Of a stretch of DNA of 64,000 nt, positions 11,646 to 22,790 are shown piece by piece. Below the pieces are notes generated by a model that made no database searches, was not told the origin of the DNA, and worked only from the letters and a program-made list of their open reading frames with translations. This stretch comes from Amborella trichopoda. Lineage: Eukaryota; Streptophyta; Magnoliopsida; Amborellales; Amborellaceae. Positions within the stretch are counted from its first letter, which is position 1; every line of letters starts with the position of its first letter. The stretch spans positions 206,776 through 270,775 of the forward strand of contig NW_006499617.1 of assembly GCF_000471905.2 (NCBI RefSeq), in the 5' to 3' direction. The position numbers were made by a program, and so were the translations under genes.

Positions 11646-11720
11646 GGTTTAAGAGTTATAGTAATGCGAAGCAGTTTAAGAGTTATAGTAATGCAGTTTA
11701 AGAGTTATAGTAATGCAAGA
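11646..11720 (+). repeat. Short tandem triplication in the 3' LTR of A
   Basis: GTTTAAGAGTTATAGTAATG occurs three times in a row with spacers of a few bases. The 5' LTR has a single equivalent near 1,350-1,370, so the expansion happened after insertion. Confidence 0.85.
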
Positions 11721-12642
11721 AGGTTATCTTGTTGTTCCATGTACTCAGCAGGGTATCACAAAAAAACCGTCATCCTCTTGAACCTTTAAGAGGTCAAACG
11801 AAGTCAAATTGTCTTCAAACCACCTCCATTTGAAGAAAGGTCTGTCTAGTATAAAATTTGTTTTGGAACTATCTTCAAACTCTTAATGGACCAAAAGGTA
11901 CAACCCAAATTGTGAACACATTTTATTGCCTACAATTACAAGAATTGAACTGTAAAGCTTAAGCTGGAATACTAGTACTGCCACTATAATACTGTCTTTA
12001 TGACACTGTTAAAATGTGATATTGCCATTGTCACATTGAGATACTGATATTCTCATAATGCGACATTGATACTGCGATTCTGACCCCTACGCAATGGGGC
12101 ACCCATTGGTAGCGGGCACTGTTATATTGATACTCTAAGCCATTAGTGGTGGATATTGTCATACTGTGACACCTTGTGATACTACTATACTGTGTTGTAT
12201 ACATTGTGAGATTGACCGCTACACAATGGGGAACCCATTGATCGTGTGACATGAGATTTTTGAGACCTTTGATATAAGGCACTGAGCAACGGGTCATCTT
12301 TTAGTAGTGTAATCTGTTCCGATGTGAATATGTGTGCATGGTAATATGCTACTCACGTGATATGTGAATGGGCACCTACCGTGTGAATGAGGGTGCCATT
12401 AATATGCTACTTATGTGATGTGTGAATGGGCGCCTACTCTTTGAATGATGGTGCCGATAGCTGCGATCTTTCCCTAACTCCCCATGATAGGTCGAGAGTC
12501 AGGATGTGAATTTGAATATTTGGGATGGTCGCACCTCCCTGATCTTTATGGGCACTACACATTGGATCACCCAATTGTAGTGTAATGCTCTCTTGCCAAA
12601 AGGACATAAGGAGAGGGTCGTGTCTTGCAAGGCCACTGCCAT

Positions 12643-12989
12643 GCTTAGGAATATTTTTACCCGTTCTGGGGAAATTCTGATACGGTCAAGAATTCCACTG
12701 TATGTCAGGGCTTTATTGATCGACTTCTCTTTTATTCCTCATTAGGGACCCAAGGTGCTGAAAAATGTTTTCAAATAGCTTCCCTTGCCGAATGTTGTGC
12801 TTCGAGAGAAGCAATAAGGACAACATTAGGAAAATTTCCTTGGCTTTATTACTTATTTTTTCGAAGTCACAGGGCCACGTGAACGCCGAGGCTATATCCA
12901 TGCAATGTTGTAACTAAGATGCTCAAACGTCTGGATGTAACGTATAGGTCCATCTGTGGAGACTTTGGGGGATAAGAGACTTTTGAGGG
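12643..12989 (-). mobile_element. Reversed fragment of the 3' end of a Tat-type element
   Basis: Read on the minus strand, 12,989-12,778 matches the last part of the internal region of B (31,410-31,638) and D (60,900-61,114), and 12,777-12,643 matches the first 135 bp of their LTR (TATTTGAAAACATTTTTCAG). It lies head-to-head with the forward LTR that starts at 12,990. Most likely B inserted into an older reversed relative that was itself in, or recombined with, the LTR of A. Confidence 0.82.
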
Positions 12990-14275
12990 TGCCTGAAGAC
13001 ATTTTTTGCACCTTGGTCCCTGATGCAGAATAAAGAGGAAGCCGGTCAATAAAGCCTGAGTTACAGTGGAATTATAGACAGTCTCAGAATTGCCCCAAAA
13101 CAAGTGGAAATGTTCATAAGACTTCAAAAGGCCACCTGCCAAGTTTCGTCGAGATCTGACATGTCTAAGGCAGTGCAGATAAATTTTTTTTTTTGAAAAT
13201 TCAGTCTCTAGCACCCTGTAACGGACACTGTAACTAGAACTCTATTTTCGATGCATCAAATTGCTGTGGGACCACTACCATTGGATTCCACACTGTCGAA
13301 GACCCCTATAGGTCAAGTTTATGCTTAATCGGGTACTCCATGACAAATTTATGGGTAAAAAACCAAAAATGGATAGGGCACATGCTATTCCAGTGCGCCC
13401 TCCCAGCACCAAATCACCAATAAAGGTGACTGTTTTCATGGTCTCGGGTGGTGACTTTCGGGAGCCATATCTCACTCGTCCCGTGTCGGATCGTGCTCAA
13501 ATTTTGTGAGCGTGTTCGTATCATCAAGACGAGAATTTTGATATGTAGCCTACCCCGTGAAAATGCATGAGCAAGGAGAAACACTAGAGAGAAGTTCCAA
13601 TTCGTGAGGAAAGATGCAGGAGAATAAGTAGCGACGCGCCTCGCACGAGCAGCCAAATCACGACGCTCGTGGATCGGATGAACGTGAGACCAGTTCCATC
13701 ATGTGAATAACTCTGTACATGGTGAACAGCATAATTTCACACATGAAGGCGTTAAAGTGACTGTAAATTCTGGCCACCGGAATTTGTATTTCGGTAAAAA
13801 GCTCAACACTGTAAAATCTTCGTTTGGGCACGAAATCGAGCTGCGTTTGTTGCCACGCGACCGTGACGGTATGCTTAGGGTGATCCAGAAAAGAAATCAC
13901 AAAGAAACATCAAGGAACCAACACTCTGTTGATTCAAAATTTTCAAGACTCATCCACATTTCAAGTCGCATGATCGTGGCTTAAAATCACGATCCATGGC
14001 TAGAAGTTGGTATCGAATCGATCGTCATGCCGATCCCTATAATAAAACAATCATCTTTTCATGAAACGGGTGCTAGAGCAACCTCGGATCATCCACGGAA
14101 GATCACGCATGTTCTATGACAGCAACAAGGACTGTTTGAAATTCCATGAATTGTTAGGCAGGGGCAAAACAGTCATTTTGGACATATTTTTAGAATTTAT
14201 TTTAATTCAAAATAATTTTATTTATCAACAATTGGAATATTTTTTTAGCATCCACCCATGTTTTGGGCCCAATTC

Positions 14276-14283
14276 TATAAATA
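14276..14283 (+). promoter_or_regulatory. TATA box of LTR B
   Basis: TATAAATA after ATCCACCCATGTTTTGGGCC, the phrase that precedes the TATA box in every Tat-type LTR in the window. Confidence 0.72.
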
Positions 14284-14389
14284 CATGCTAAACTTAATTG
14301 TAATGGAGGCCCCTCATACTTTCAATTGACCAATTGTTAGGCAGGGGCAAAAAAGAGATGTTTGATGATAGCAACGCTATGCATGAATC

Positions 14390-15475
14390 TCTCTTTCTCT
14401 CACTTCTTCCTTTCTCTTTTCTTACTGCTTTTCTTCTTTTATTCTCTCTCTCTCTTCTTCTCCTTTCTTCTTCATTCTGTCTGCTCTATCTTTCTTTCTA
14501 TCTCCCTCTGTCTGAACATGCACAATGATAGCAATGTCGTGCACGAATCTCTCTCTAACATACACTACGGTGGCAACGCCGTGCACAAATATCTTTCCCC
14601 ATTTTCTTCTCTCTAATACACACGGCGGTGGCAGCGCCGTGCGTGTTTATTTCTCTCCTCTTTCTTTATTCTTCTTCTCTCTTTCCTAATTTCTTTCTCT
14701 CTTTCCTTCTTTCTCCTCTGACCCTCTTTCAATCTCTCTCCTCACTTCCCTTTGCTATCTCTTCTTTCCTTTCTTCTCTCTCTACTTTCCTTTTCTCTTT
14801 CTGTTCCCTAAACCCTCTTTCTTCCTCCCCGTCTTTATCCCACTCTGTCATTTCTTTTCTCTCTTCTTTTTTCCGTCCAGTTGTACATAGTGCTGCCCAT
14901 CGTCAAGTATGACGTTCTCAGTTTTCCCCTATCCTATGGAGACATGCACAGTGAGCTGGGCTCTAACCCAAGTGACGGGTCGGGCCTCTGTCCAAGTTTC
15001 CCCTTTCTCATGTCGTGTGTGGCGATGTTAATCGCCACACATGACATTTCTTTCTCTTTTCCTCTTCTCCCAGTCATGGACAGTGGAAGTCTATCACCAT
15101 CCATGTTCTTTCTCTCTGCTCTTCCCTTTATCGTGGATGGCGGAAGTCCATTGCCTTCCATGTTCTTTCTCTCTCCTCCTTCTCTGTCATGGATGGCGGA
15201 AGTCCATCGCCATCCATGCTTCTGTCCCCTTTCTTTTTGTCTCATCTCTCTCCTTTTTCTTCTTTTCTCTCTCATTTCTCTCTCTTTTCTTTCTCTTCTT
15301 TTCTCTTTGATTTCTCTCTCTTTTCTTTCTCTTCTTTTCTCTCTCCTTTCTCTTCCCTTTCTCTCTCTTCTTTTCTCTCTTCTCCTTCTCTTCTTTTATC
15401 TCTTTTTCTCTACATCCCTCTCATGTCTCTTCTTTCTCTCTTTCCTTTCTCCTTTGTCTCTCATTTGACCAAGGG
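14390..15475 (+). repeat. CT-rich low-complexity region with GTGGCGA-type subrepeats in LTR B
   Basis: Long pyrimidine runs interrupted by short phrases such as CATGGATGGCGGAAGTCCAT, repeated about three times at 15,070-15,215. Six open frames here on both strands are artefacts of the missing purines. Confidence 0.85.
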
Positions 15476-16150
15476 ACAAGTCTAGCACTGTCATGGTAGT
15501 CTCGTCGTCGAGCAGTATTTCTGTTGTGCTAGTCTAAGTTAATGTGCCTGTCTTGCTGCCACGTTGGATTAGTCATTGTGACATGCTGGTTGGTATTGGT
15601 GTTCTATCGTCAAGTAGTATTGCCGCTGTGCCAGTCCATGTTACCGTGCCCGTCTTGCTACCACGTCAGGTCAATCATCATGCCAATCTAGCCACTGTGC
15701 CAGGCTAGTCATCTGGACAAATGTCTCTTTCTTTTCTTTTCTTCTCTCTTCTTCTTTACCCCACCTCTCATCTCATCATCTCTTCTCTCTTCTCCTTTGA
15801 TTGTGCACGCCTGTGTACATTCACCCAAAGACAAGGTGGGGTCTCTTGGCCTAGTTGTCTTGAAAATTAACCATGTGAGTGTGATTGCAGAAACAAAAGG
15901 AAGGAGATTTCAAACCAGTTGTAGAACTGGGGGTCTTTCTTCATGATCTAAGAAGGCACCCACATGAGCTAGCCCGAGTAAGTCTCGAACCCATCTTAAA
16001 TTCTTCTCTCATTTGTGCGTATACCTGCCCTTGCTCTTGAGCGAGGTTCTCAAGAGAGCGATCTCAAAATCTCGAGTTCCCTTGAAACCCAAGACACGTG
16101 CCGCCAGATTTTCTAGATCCGGAGGGTGAGATCGAGGAACCTAACTAGCT

Positions 16151-16170
16151 TGGCGACTCCACTGGGGACT
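16151..16170 (+). other. Primer-binding site of element B
   Basis: TTGGCGACTCCACTGGGGAC, right after the LTR end. The same site appears at 35,711 and 48,477. Tat/Ogre elements are reported to use tRNA-Arg rather than tRNA-Met; I cannot confirm the exact tRNA from the window. Confidence 0.8.
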
Positions 16171-17700
16171 TGCTACCCCTTCGTCGGATCATCCTTGTTT
16201 GGTTTCTCCTTTCTTTATCTATTTTCACACACCATATGGTTTCCAGGTTTCTTAAGCCATTCATCCGGATCGGGGATTTTCTCATCCTAGCATTTGTGAG
16301 CGTCCCTCAAGAACAAGTTCCTCGAACTTCATTCCCAACTTTCCTTTTGAGCAAAGACCCAGTGTCTAGCTCTCAGTTCTTAACCTAGATTGACGTGAGA
16401 AGGGACTTCAAGTCCCTACCTCCCCAGCTCCTTGCCCTAGTGGAACTTCCACCAAGGCACCCTGCATTGGTAGCACATCTTCTACAACTCACAACATGCA
16501 CCTTGTCACTGACATGTCACTTGTCGGTCGTATTGTGGAGGTACGCCGAAAGGCTACCCAGTCCCTCTCTGCAAAAGGAAAGGAAGTTGTCGTTGCTTAT
16601 GTGGGTCGTTGTAAGGCCACACCCCACATTCCTGTACGACCTCGAGTCTCTATGATTAGAGGCACAACACATCGAGGAGGAGACCCTGAGACCTGCACAT
16701 CATGCACACACACTAAGACTCGTAGGTCGTCCACTCGAGTCACACCTTGGGGCAGCCCTTGTGCTACCTCGAGTAAGCATTCAAGATCAGACCTCCTTGG
16801 GTCCAAACCTATTCACATGCATATGCACCCCACTGCTCGGGCCAACACCATTGCTGCGCTAACTCGAGCACACGGAAGACGACCCCCTAGTGCTCCCACT
16901 CAACACACACTTGCGCACCCTGTATGGGGCAGGCTTCCACCTGTTCCCTTACAGACACTTGCTTGCAATTCTCAGCCTCCTAAGGGCGGACCACCCGTTC
17001 GAGCCCGACTGAACGTCAAGTCACCCGGAATGCTACTTCAAGGGGCGCACACATGCCACCTTCCCCGACCACTGCTTCCTCTCGACCCAGCACCTGTCAA
17101 GAGCCGGTCCCTTCTTCTTCCACCCATTATCCTCCCAACAGATATCTCAAGACATGGTCCTCGAAGGTTTTCCCTAAGAGTACCATCCTCAGTCAGCCCC
17201 ACCAGGTTGGCTATGCCTCTAGAGCCCACACAGGAGTTTGGGCCAAAGGCCTGATGATTGATGAAGTTCTTCAACTTCCAAGGCCGCAGCCCAAGCTGAC
17301 CCCTGTCCATGGTCCACATTCGCTGGCTCATCTTATGGACACTGCCCTCTCATGCTCTAAGAAGATGGGTCAACCTCGACCCCAGTCTCAGTTTTGGAGA
17401 GGAGTCTATTGCAGCCTCAAGCTTAAGCAAGACGGAGGACTACAGATCCTAATTAAGGAGCCGACCAGAAAAGTCGGGGGAGCCAGCTCCAAATCCCTTC
17501 TACTCTCTTCAAATCACAGAGACTGAAGAAGAGGTGCGAGAATCCTGCACCGTGGTCAGCATCATAGAAGACGACCCAGTAACCTAGCAGCCACGGTCCT
17601 AAGACCTTCGAGAACCGGTCCTTACTCACTCGATATACAAGAGTTGAGTCCAGTAGGGGCATGCTGAACCCCTACTAACCGATCTCCCACCCACAGCTCG
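16171..17700 (+). pseudogene. Leader and N-terminal gag-region reading frame of element B
   Basis: An untranslated leader followed by open pieces at 16,496-17,254 and 17,053-17,526. The phrase VFPKSTILSQP and, further on, HSLAHLMDTALSCSKKMGQP and KLKQDGGLQILIKEP recur in C (36,485-36,830) and D (49,480-49,790), so this is a conserved protein segment upstream of the capsid part. I do not recognise a domain. It may be the gag N-terminus or a separate leader ORF. Confidence 0.6.
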
Positions 17701-18775
17701 ACAAGCTCTGAAGCCTTCAGCTGCACCAAAGGCTGACCTCCCTGAAGAAACAGTAAGTGTTATGGTTGTGAACAAACCTGGAGGCTCCTAGGAAGCACAC
17801 ATGGAAAGGTTTGAACAAATGGTGCAAGCAATGATGGAGAAGATTGATCGCATGGAAGCCACACGACACTTGGCTAACCATGAGGTCAATTCTGATCATT
17901 CAGTTGAAACAACTTCAAGGCAGCCTCCTCTTCATGCCTCACAAGACAATTTTGTACCTATCCCCGTCTCACAAGCGGGCATCGATGCTATGACAACTTA
18001 CAGCCTAAAGACCAGACAAATCCCAGGAATACAGGGTGCAACGCTTTATCAGAAGCCGTACCCCTCTTACATTGATCCGGTGCCATTTCCCTCAGACTAC
18101 AAGAAAGGGAAGTTCCCATTATTCGGTGGTACAACCTCCCCACACCAGCATATCACCCATTTCCAAGCAGCATGTTGAGAGACAGCAACTGATGGGAGAC
18201 TGCTTATCTAGTAGTTTGTTGAAACCCTTGGTGGCTCGACTTTTCAGTGGTATGCTCGGCTTCCTCTAAACTCAATACATACTTTGGAGGAAAAGGAGAA
18301 ACTGTTCCATCAGCATTTCTATGAGGTCGAGAGAGTGGTCCAAACCATTGAACATCTCACCTTGACCCAAGAACCAGATAAACCGGTCGATCAATTCATA
18401 GCAAGGTGGAGAGATTTGGTCGCTCGCCATCCTAATCCCATGCTTGAGAAGGAAGCAGTTTAGACCTGTGTGCGAAACCTGCGTCTTGAGATTGCTCTAC
18501 ATGTTGAGGCCTCTAATTTTACCTCCATGTCAAAGCTGATCTCTAAATCAGTTTGCATAGAGAGTCTGTCATGCCACCATGGTAGGTCACAACAACAGTC
18601 TTCAAGCTTGGGAAACAATCGGGGCAATGGTAGTTCTCGGACCAACGCCCGGGGCAACCAACAAAAAGGGGTAATCAGTGCAACTATTACCATTAGTGAT
18701 CCAAAGAAGGCTGCCTCTTAGACTTTGGACCCCCCCAAGGGGGTAAGCACAATAAAGACAGCACCTCAGACAAGC
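17700..18775 (+). pseudogene. gag: gag capsid region of element B, broken
   Basis: Starts with an acidic/coiled stretch (MERFEQMVQAMMEKIDRME at 17,801), then KPYPSYIDPVPFPSDYKKGK and PLFGGTTSPHQHI, the Tat-type gag signature before the capsid core. A TGA at 18,176 and several frameshifts break the core; its end is visible near 18,480-18,600 as LEIALHVEASNFTSMSKLIS. Same layout as in C and D. Confidence 0.82.
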
Positions 18776-19740
18776 AAATAACACCCATCATACAGCCGGG
18801 TACCCTCACCTGCAAACCTTAATCAAGATGACTATTGGACTAGACATCAAAATAAGGTTTACTCTTTTGGAAGGGAATGGGTTCCTACACTGCTCCGACT
18901 ATTGCTGGAGCAGAACATGATTGAGCTGCCCAAGATCAAGTTTCTCGATCAAGATGGTCTCAATACACACGCAAGATATTATTCTTATCTTTAAATGGTA
19001 TACCACGTCACAGAAGAATGCTATACACTTAAAGATCTCATCAAGGCTCTGATCCAAAAGGGTTAGATCAAGCTAGCAAAACTTAAGAAGCATTCGAGGC
19101 AGTAGAAGCATCCCACACAGTGATAGTTCAGGAGGAAGATGAGGCACCCAGCATCCTTCGAACCTTGTTTTTCATGGTGCTTTAAGAAGGCCTCATCATG
19201 CCAAAACCAATAAGCCAACCCAAGCACCGGGCTCAAAGAGTTGAGGGTCCTTGGTGTCAATATCATCAGTTATGGGGGCATGACCTGAGCGAATGCTCTG
19301 ACTTCTACAAGCTATTATCGATGAAAATGCAGAGAGGCCAAGAAGTTTGTGATGTTCCTGATAGGGATCCCCAAGTCTCTCCTCCACTAGTATAAGAGGA
19401 CCCCCTGACCCAAGACATGGGAAATGATAATTCGGACCCTCTTCTAGCCTTGTTTGAGGTGATGCTTCAACAAGGACTCGTCACTCCTAAGCCTGCGAGG
19501 CAGCCCAAGAACCTTGCCCAGGGGACCAAGAATCATTGGTGCCCATACAATCAGATATGGGTCCATGAGATGAATGAATGTTATGGGTTTGAAGCTATGG
19601 TTGTGGAAAAAGTTCGGAGAGGTTACATTTCTTACGATGTACACCCTCAATGCACTTTGCCTATCCATGAGGATGTTTCAACACAAGACTCCTGGAAGGA
19701 TGCCCTTGATCCAGTTGAACCCTCGACTTCCCAGCCATGA
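18776..19740 (+). pseudogene. gag: gag zinc-finger region of element B
   Basis: Two related fingers of the type C-x2-H-x4-H-x4-C: WCQYHQLWGHDLSECSDF (about 19,250-19,305) and WCPYNQIWVHEMNECYGF (about 19,540-19,590), the second with the first His replaced by Asn. This finger replaces the classical C-C-H-C knuckle in Tat elements. The open pieces at 19,198-19,395 and 19,417-19,740 carry them; stops separate the pieces. Confidence 0.78.
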
Positions 19741-20925
19741 TAAGTCCATCACAGGTGGAGCAGGCTCAAGTCTTTAAAACGAGAAGCGATTCATCAAGCT
19801 AAGGTTGTTCAAAAACCTAGCAAGATGGACCAAGCACCTGTAAAGGTGACTAGAAGAAGACGAGCACCAAGGGCTGCTCACAGAAAGAACAATGTTCCTC
19901 AGCCACCGGTCGAGCCAAAATTTCTCAGGCCTCTTCCACCCTTGTCGAGTTTAAAAAACTTCATCTCGGTCGCCACCGACCTTATCCCTTCGTCTCATCA
20001 GTAGGATACCCTTGAACGATCTCTTACTTGGGGCACGTTCAATGAGGGTGACGACGTTAAAAGAACTCCTCAACGGTCTAAGCAGGGGAAAGACCCAAAG
20101 CCCCCCAGCACATGTCCAACTCTGATAATGACATAAAAAGCTGCCTAGATCGGTCCAATGAGGGGAACGACCTTAAAATTCCCTCACCTACTGACCCTTC
20201 TCCTTCTACCCCTTATTCTTCTTCTTCTTATCATTCCTCTTTTATGTCTGTTTTAGGTACAACCTTGAAATGTCAAGACTTCGAGGCTCTTGACATAAAA
20301 CTTGAAGGAACCAATATAAGCACGGCGCATCGGAGATGGTTCAAAAAGACACTAGCCCAGGTAGCTGGATTCTTGATGGTCACTGACGCTTTGGCGGTTC
20401 GAGCTAAGTCAGAGCTATCCCCTTCTACTGAGAAGCTCAAGAAGTCAAAGAAACCTCAGTGGCCCCCTGAGCCTGACTTTGAGCAAAGGTTGAGAGAATC
20501 AAGAGGGCATAATTTCTACTCTCAGGAAGCTTTGCACATGGTACAGGTCTATGAAGTATCAGCTAACACGGGGCAAACACTGCAGACACCCATGCAAAGA
20601 CTAAGCGATTCATATGAGAGTGCTTCTGGCCCCACAATCGCTGAATCTCAACTTCCCTGTAACCTTCAAATCAACTCTTGTAGCCTGATATGCTGTCCAT
20701 GTTTGAGGTCGACCCTTATGTTCCTCAGTTTCGAGAAAGGTGCGGAAATCATGACCTACACTGGAGCTCTATTGGAAGCAGAGATGACAAGATCATGTGT
20801 CTCTGCACTCAAGGTTAATGAGAAGACCTCTAAAGCCACTGATGAGGAGTTGCTTGAAACCCTAGAAGAATGGGAAGAAGGGGGTCAAGCCACAACAGAT
20901 AAACTCGAGGAGATTCTTCTAGGGG
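19741..20925 (+). pseudogene. gag-pol linker of element B; protease not seen
   Basis: The 308-aa open piece at 20,112-21,038 begins within an acidic Ser-rich stretch, then KTLAQVAGFLMVTDALAVRA, PQWPPEPDFEQRLRESRG and ALHMVQVYE, then a Glu-rich segment ending at the RT start. Element C shares the first phrase and then continues to a protease (39,841). Here the text goes on to the Glu-rich linker and RT with no D-G-G-S or comparable protease motif, so the protease is absent rather than merely frameshifted, as far as I can read it. Confidence 0.62.
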
Positions 20926-21725
20926 ATGAGGCAGACACCAGACCCACTTTTATCTCGACGAATGTCTCCAGAGGAGAAAGAAAATTTCACTTCTTTCTTG
21001 CGAGCAAATCGAGACTTCTTTGCCTGGCATTACCATGAGATGCCTGGTTTAGATCCTTACGCCGCAGTTCACCGCCTCGGCATCGATCCCTCTATTAATC
21101 CTGTCAAGCAGAAATCAAGGAGGTTTAGGCCTGATGTCGAAATGCAAATAGATGCTGAGGTGAACAAACTCTGGCAAGCAGACTTCATTTGTGAAGTCAA
21201 GTACCCAAAGTGGCTGACAAATGTTGTACCGGTCAAGAAGAAAAATAGACAAATTAGGGTCTGCATTGACTTCCATGAGTTGAATACTGCATGCCTAAAG
21301 GATGACTTCCCGTTGCCATTTACAGAAATGCTCCAGATCTTCTCCTTCATGGACAATGCTCTGGGTACAATCAAATACAGATTGCACCAGAAGATGATGA
21401 GGCCACCGCATTCTTAACTCCAAAAGGGGTCTTCTACTACACGATGATGCCTTTCGGATTGAAGAATGCCGGTGACACATATCAGAGAGGAATGACGACC
21501 ATCTTCAAAGATATGATGCATAAAGAGGTGAAATGTTATGTAGATGATTTGGTGGTAAAATCCGAAGAGAAAGATGCTATATGCGAGACCTTGAAAAGGT
21601 GTTTGAATGGTTACGCCTTCATCAGCTCAAAATGAACCCTTTGAAATGCACTTTTGGTGTGCGTTCGGGAAGTTCTTAGGGTTCATTGTTAGACACCGTG
21701 GGCTAGAAGTTGAGCCAGTCAAGAT
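20926..21725 (+). pseudogene. pol: Reverse transcriptase of element B, frameshifted
   Basis: Tat-type RT. FFAWHYHEMPGLDP (21,015), KQKSRRFRPDVEMQID, WLTNVVPVKKKNRQIRVCI (21,215), KDDFPLPF (21,300), a frameshift near 21,365, TMMPFGLKNAGDTYQRG (21,440) and the catalytic CYVDDLVVKSEE (21,535), which is intact as Y-V-D-D. A second frameshift near 21,590 leads to HQLKMNPLKC (about 21,620) and FLGFIVRH. Very close to the RT of D. Confidence 0.93.
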
Positions 21726-22340
21726 CAAGGCAATCTAAGAAATTCCGTCACCAACAAAATTGTGAGAGCTGCAATTCCTCCAAGGGCAGCTGGCTTATAT
21801 CTGCAGCTTCATTTCAAACCTCTCAGGTCGCTGTAAGCCTTTTACGCACTTGTTAAAGAACGATACTCCATTCATCTGGGATGAAGTATGTCAAGTGGCC
21901 CTTGATGACATCAAGCATTATTTATTCAACCTCTAGTGCTTTCTACACCGATATCGGGAAAACCTTTCATTTTGTATGTGACCACTCTAGACGAGACACT
22001 TGGGGAATTATTGGCACAGAACAATGACGAAGGGAAAGAGACAGAACTATACTATCTCAGCCGCAGGATGCAAGGGGCCGAAAAGAATTATCCCCCTATT
22101 GAGGAGATGTGTGTAGCTCGAATCTTCGCAATACAAAAGCTCCACCACTACTTGCTCGGTCATGAAGTAAGACTTATACCAAAAGCAGATCCAGTAAAGT
22201 TTCTCATGTCACGTCCATACCTATCAAGACGTCTTGCTAAGTGGGCATTATTACTGATGGAATTTGACATAACATATGTCCGACAAAAGGCCATTAAGGG
22301 CCAAGCTTTGGCTGATTTCCTTGCAGCACACACCCAGTAC
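21725..22340 (+). pseudogene. pol: RNase H of element B
   Basis: Connection segment (KPFTHLLKNDTPFIW near 21,835) followed by RNase H: FILYVTTLDETLGELLAQ (21,967), YYLSRRMQGAEKNYPPIEE (22,050), then RLAKWALLLMEFDITYV (22,235) and KAIKGQALADFLAAH (22,290). The 195-aa frame at 21,936-22,523 holds most of it open. The end phrase KGQALADFLAAH is the family's usual RNase H end. Confidence 0.9.
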
Positions 22341-22790
22341 CAGTGGAATCTCCTTTATCAAGTGACCTCCATGATGAAGAAGTGTTATGTGCAGAACTTG
22401 CTCATGCGTGGGAGTTTTACTACGACAGAGCCTTCCAATCTGATCAGGGAGGCGTACTTCCTCTTTCTTTCTCTCTCACCGAAGCTAGTTCCTATAACAA
22501 GGCAAAATATCAGGCCCTTATAATTGGGTTGGAAATAGCCTTTTCCTTAGACTTGGAGAACTTCAAGGTCTATCGCGACTTTGAGTTGGTGATACGACAT
22601 CTTAAAGGAATCTATGACTTGAGAATACACTCTCAAGCCTTATCATGATACTGCAAAATCGGATATGGATCAGTTTGATGACGTATCCCTGAGTCACATC
22701 CCCAAGCGGTCAAACTCACAGGCTGATGCACTCGCAAAACTCGAGGCTACAATTCAATTGTCCTCCCCAAGGCCCACGCTTGTTTGGGTG
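22341..22790 (+). pseudogene. pol: Archaeal-type second RNase H (aRNH) of element B
   Basis: A second RNase H fold after the first: WEFYYDRAFQSDQGGV (22,405), PLSFSLTEASSYNKAKYQAL (22,460), IIGLEIAFSLDLENFKVYRD and FELVIRHLKGIYD, ending with SQADALAKLEA (22,720). Related domains read W-x-L-Y-F-D-G here, so the first catalytic Asp (FDG to YDR) is kept but its context is altered. A TGA at 22,646 breaks the frame. This domain is known as an extra RNase H gained by Tat-group elements. Confidence 0.85.

Larger units (their letters stand above)
8..12642 (+). mobile_element. Element A: Tekay/Del-like Ty3/gypsy chromovirus, decayed
   Basis: The order is LTR, tRNA primer site, gag with two zinc knuckles, protease, RT, RNase H, integrase, chromodomain remnant, polypurine tract, LTR. 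Integrase before a C-terminal chromodomain, together with LTRs above 3 kb, fits the Tekay/Del chromovirus lineage; the lineage name is inference from domain order and motif style. The two LTRs look only about 75-80% alike by eye, so the insertion is old. A reversed Tat-type solo LTR splits the integrase at 6,490-9,223, and the 3' LTR stops at about 12,642 where a scrap of another element begins. No reading frame is intact. Confidence 0.9.
10303..12642 (+). repeat. 3' LTR of element A, truncated
   Basis: It starts TGTAAGGAC and follows the 5' LTR through the minisatellite and flanking blocks to GCAAGGCCACTGCC. The 5' copy continues another 850 bases to TGACA, but here the sequence switches to a reversed Tat-type fragment at about 12,643. 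The missing third of the LTR is not seen elsewhere in the window and probably lies beyond its right end. Confidence 0.87.
12990..16147 (+). repeat. 5' LTR of element B
   Basis: It begins TGCCTGAAGACATTTTTTGC (other copies begin TGTTTGAA) and ends CCTAACTA, where CCTAACCA is expected, 3 bases before the primer site. It matches 31,639-32,413 in its first part. It contains the TATA box at 14,276, a transcribed CT-rich stretch at 14,390-15,475 and the conserved end block GAGATCGAGG shared by all Tat-type LTRs here. Apparent ORFs of poly-Ser/Leu/Phe type are translations of the CT tract. Confidence 0.88.

Noticed and set aside
14334..15485. Several ORFs up to 195 aa rich in Ser, Leu and Phe
   Set aside because: CT-rich tract of LTR B; low-complexity composition explains the absence of stops.
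16496..17254. 252-aa ORF considered as a host gene
   Set aside because: It lies between primer site and gag of element B and shares phrases with the same place in C and D; composition is Pro/Ser/Arg-rich leader text.
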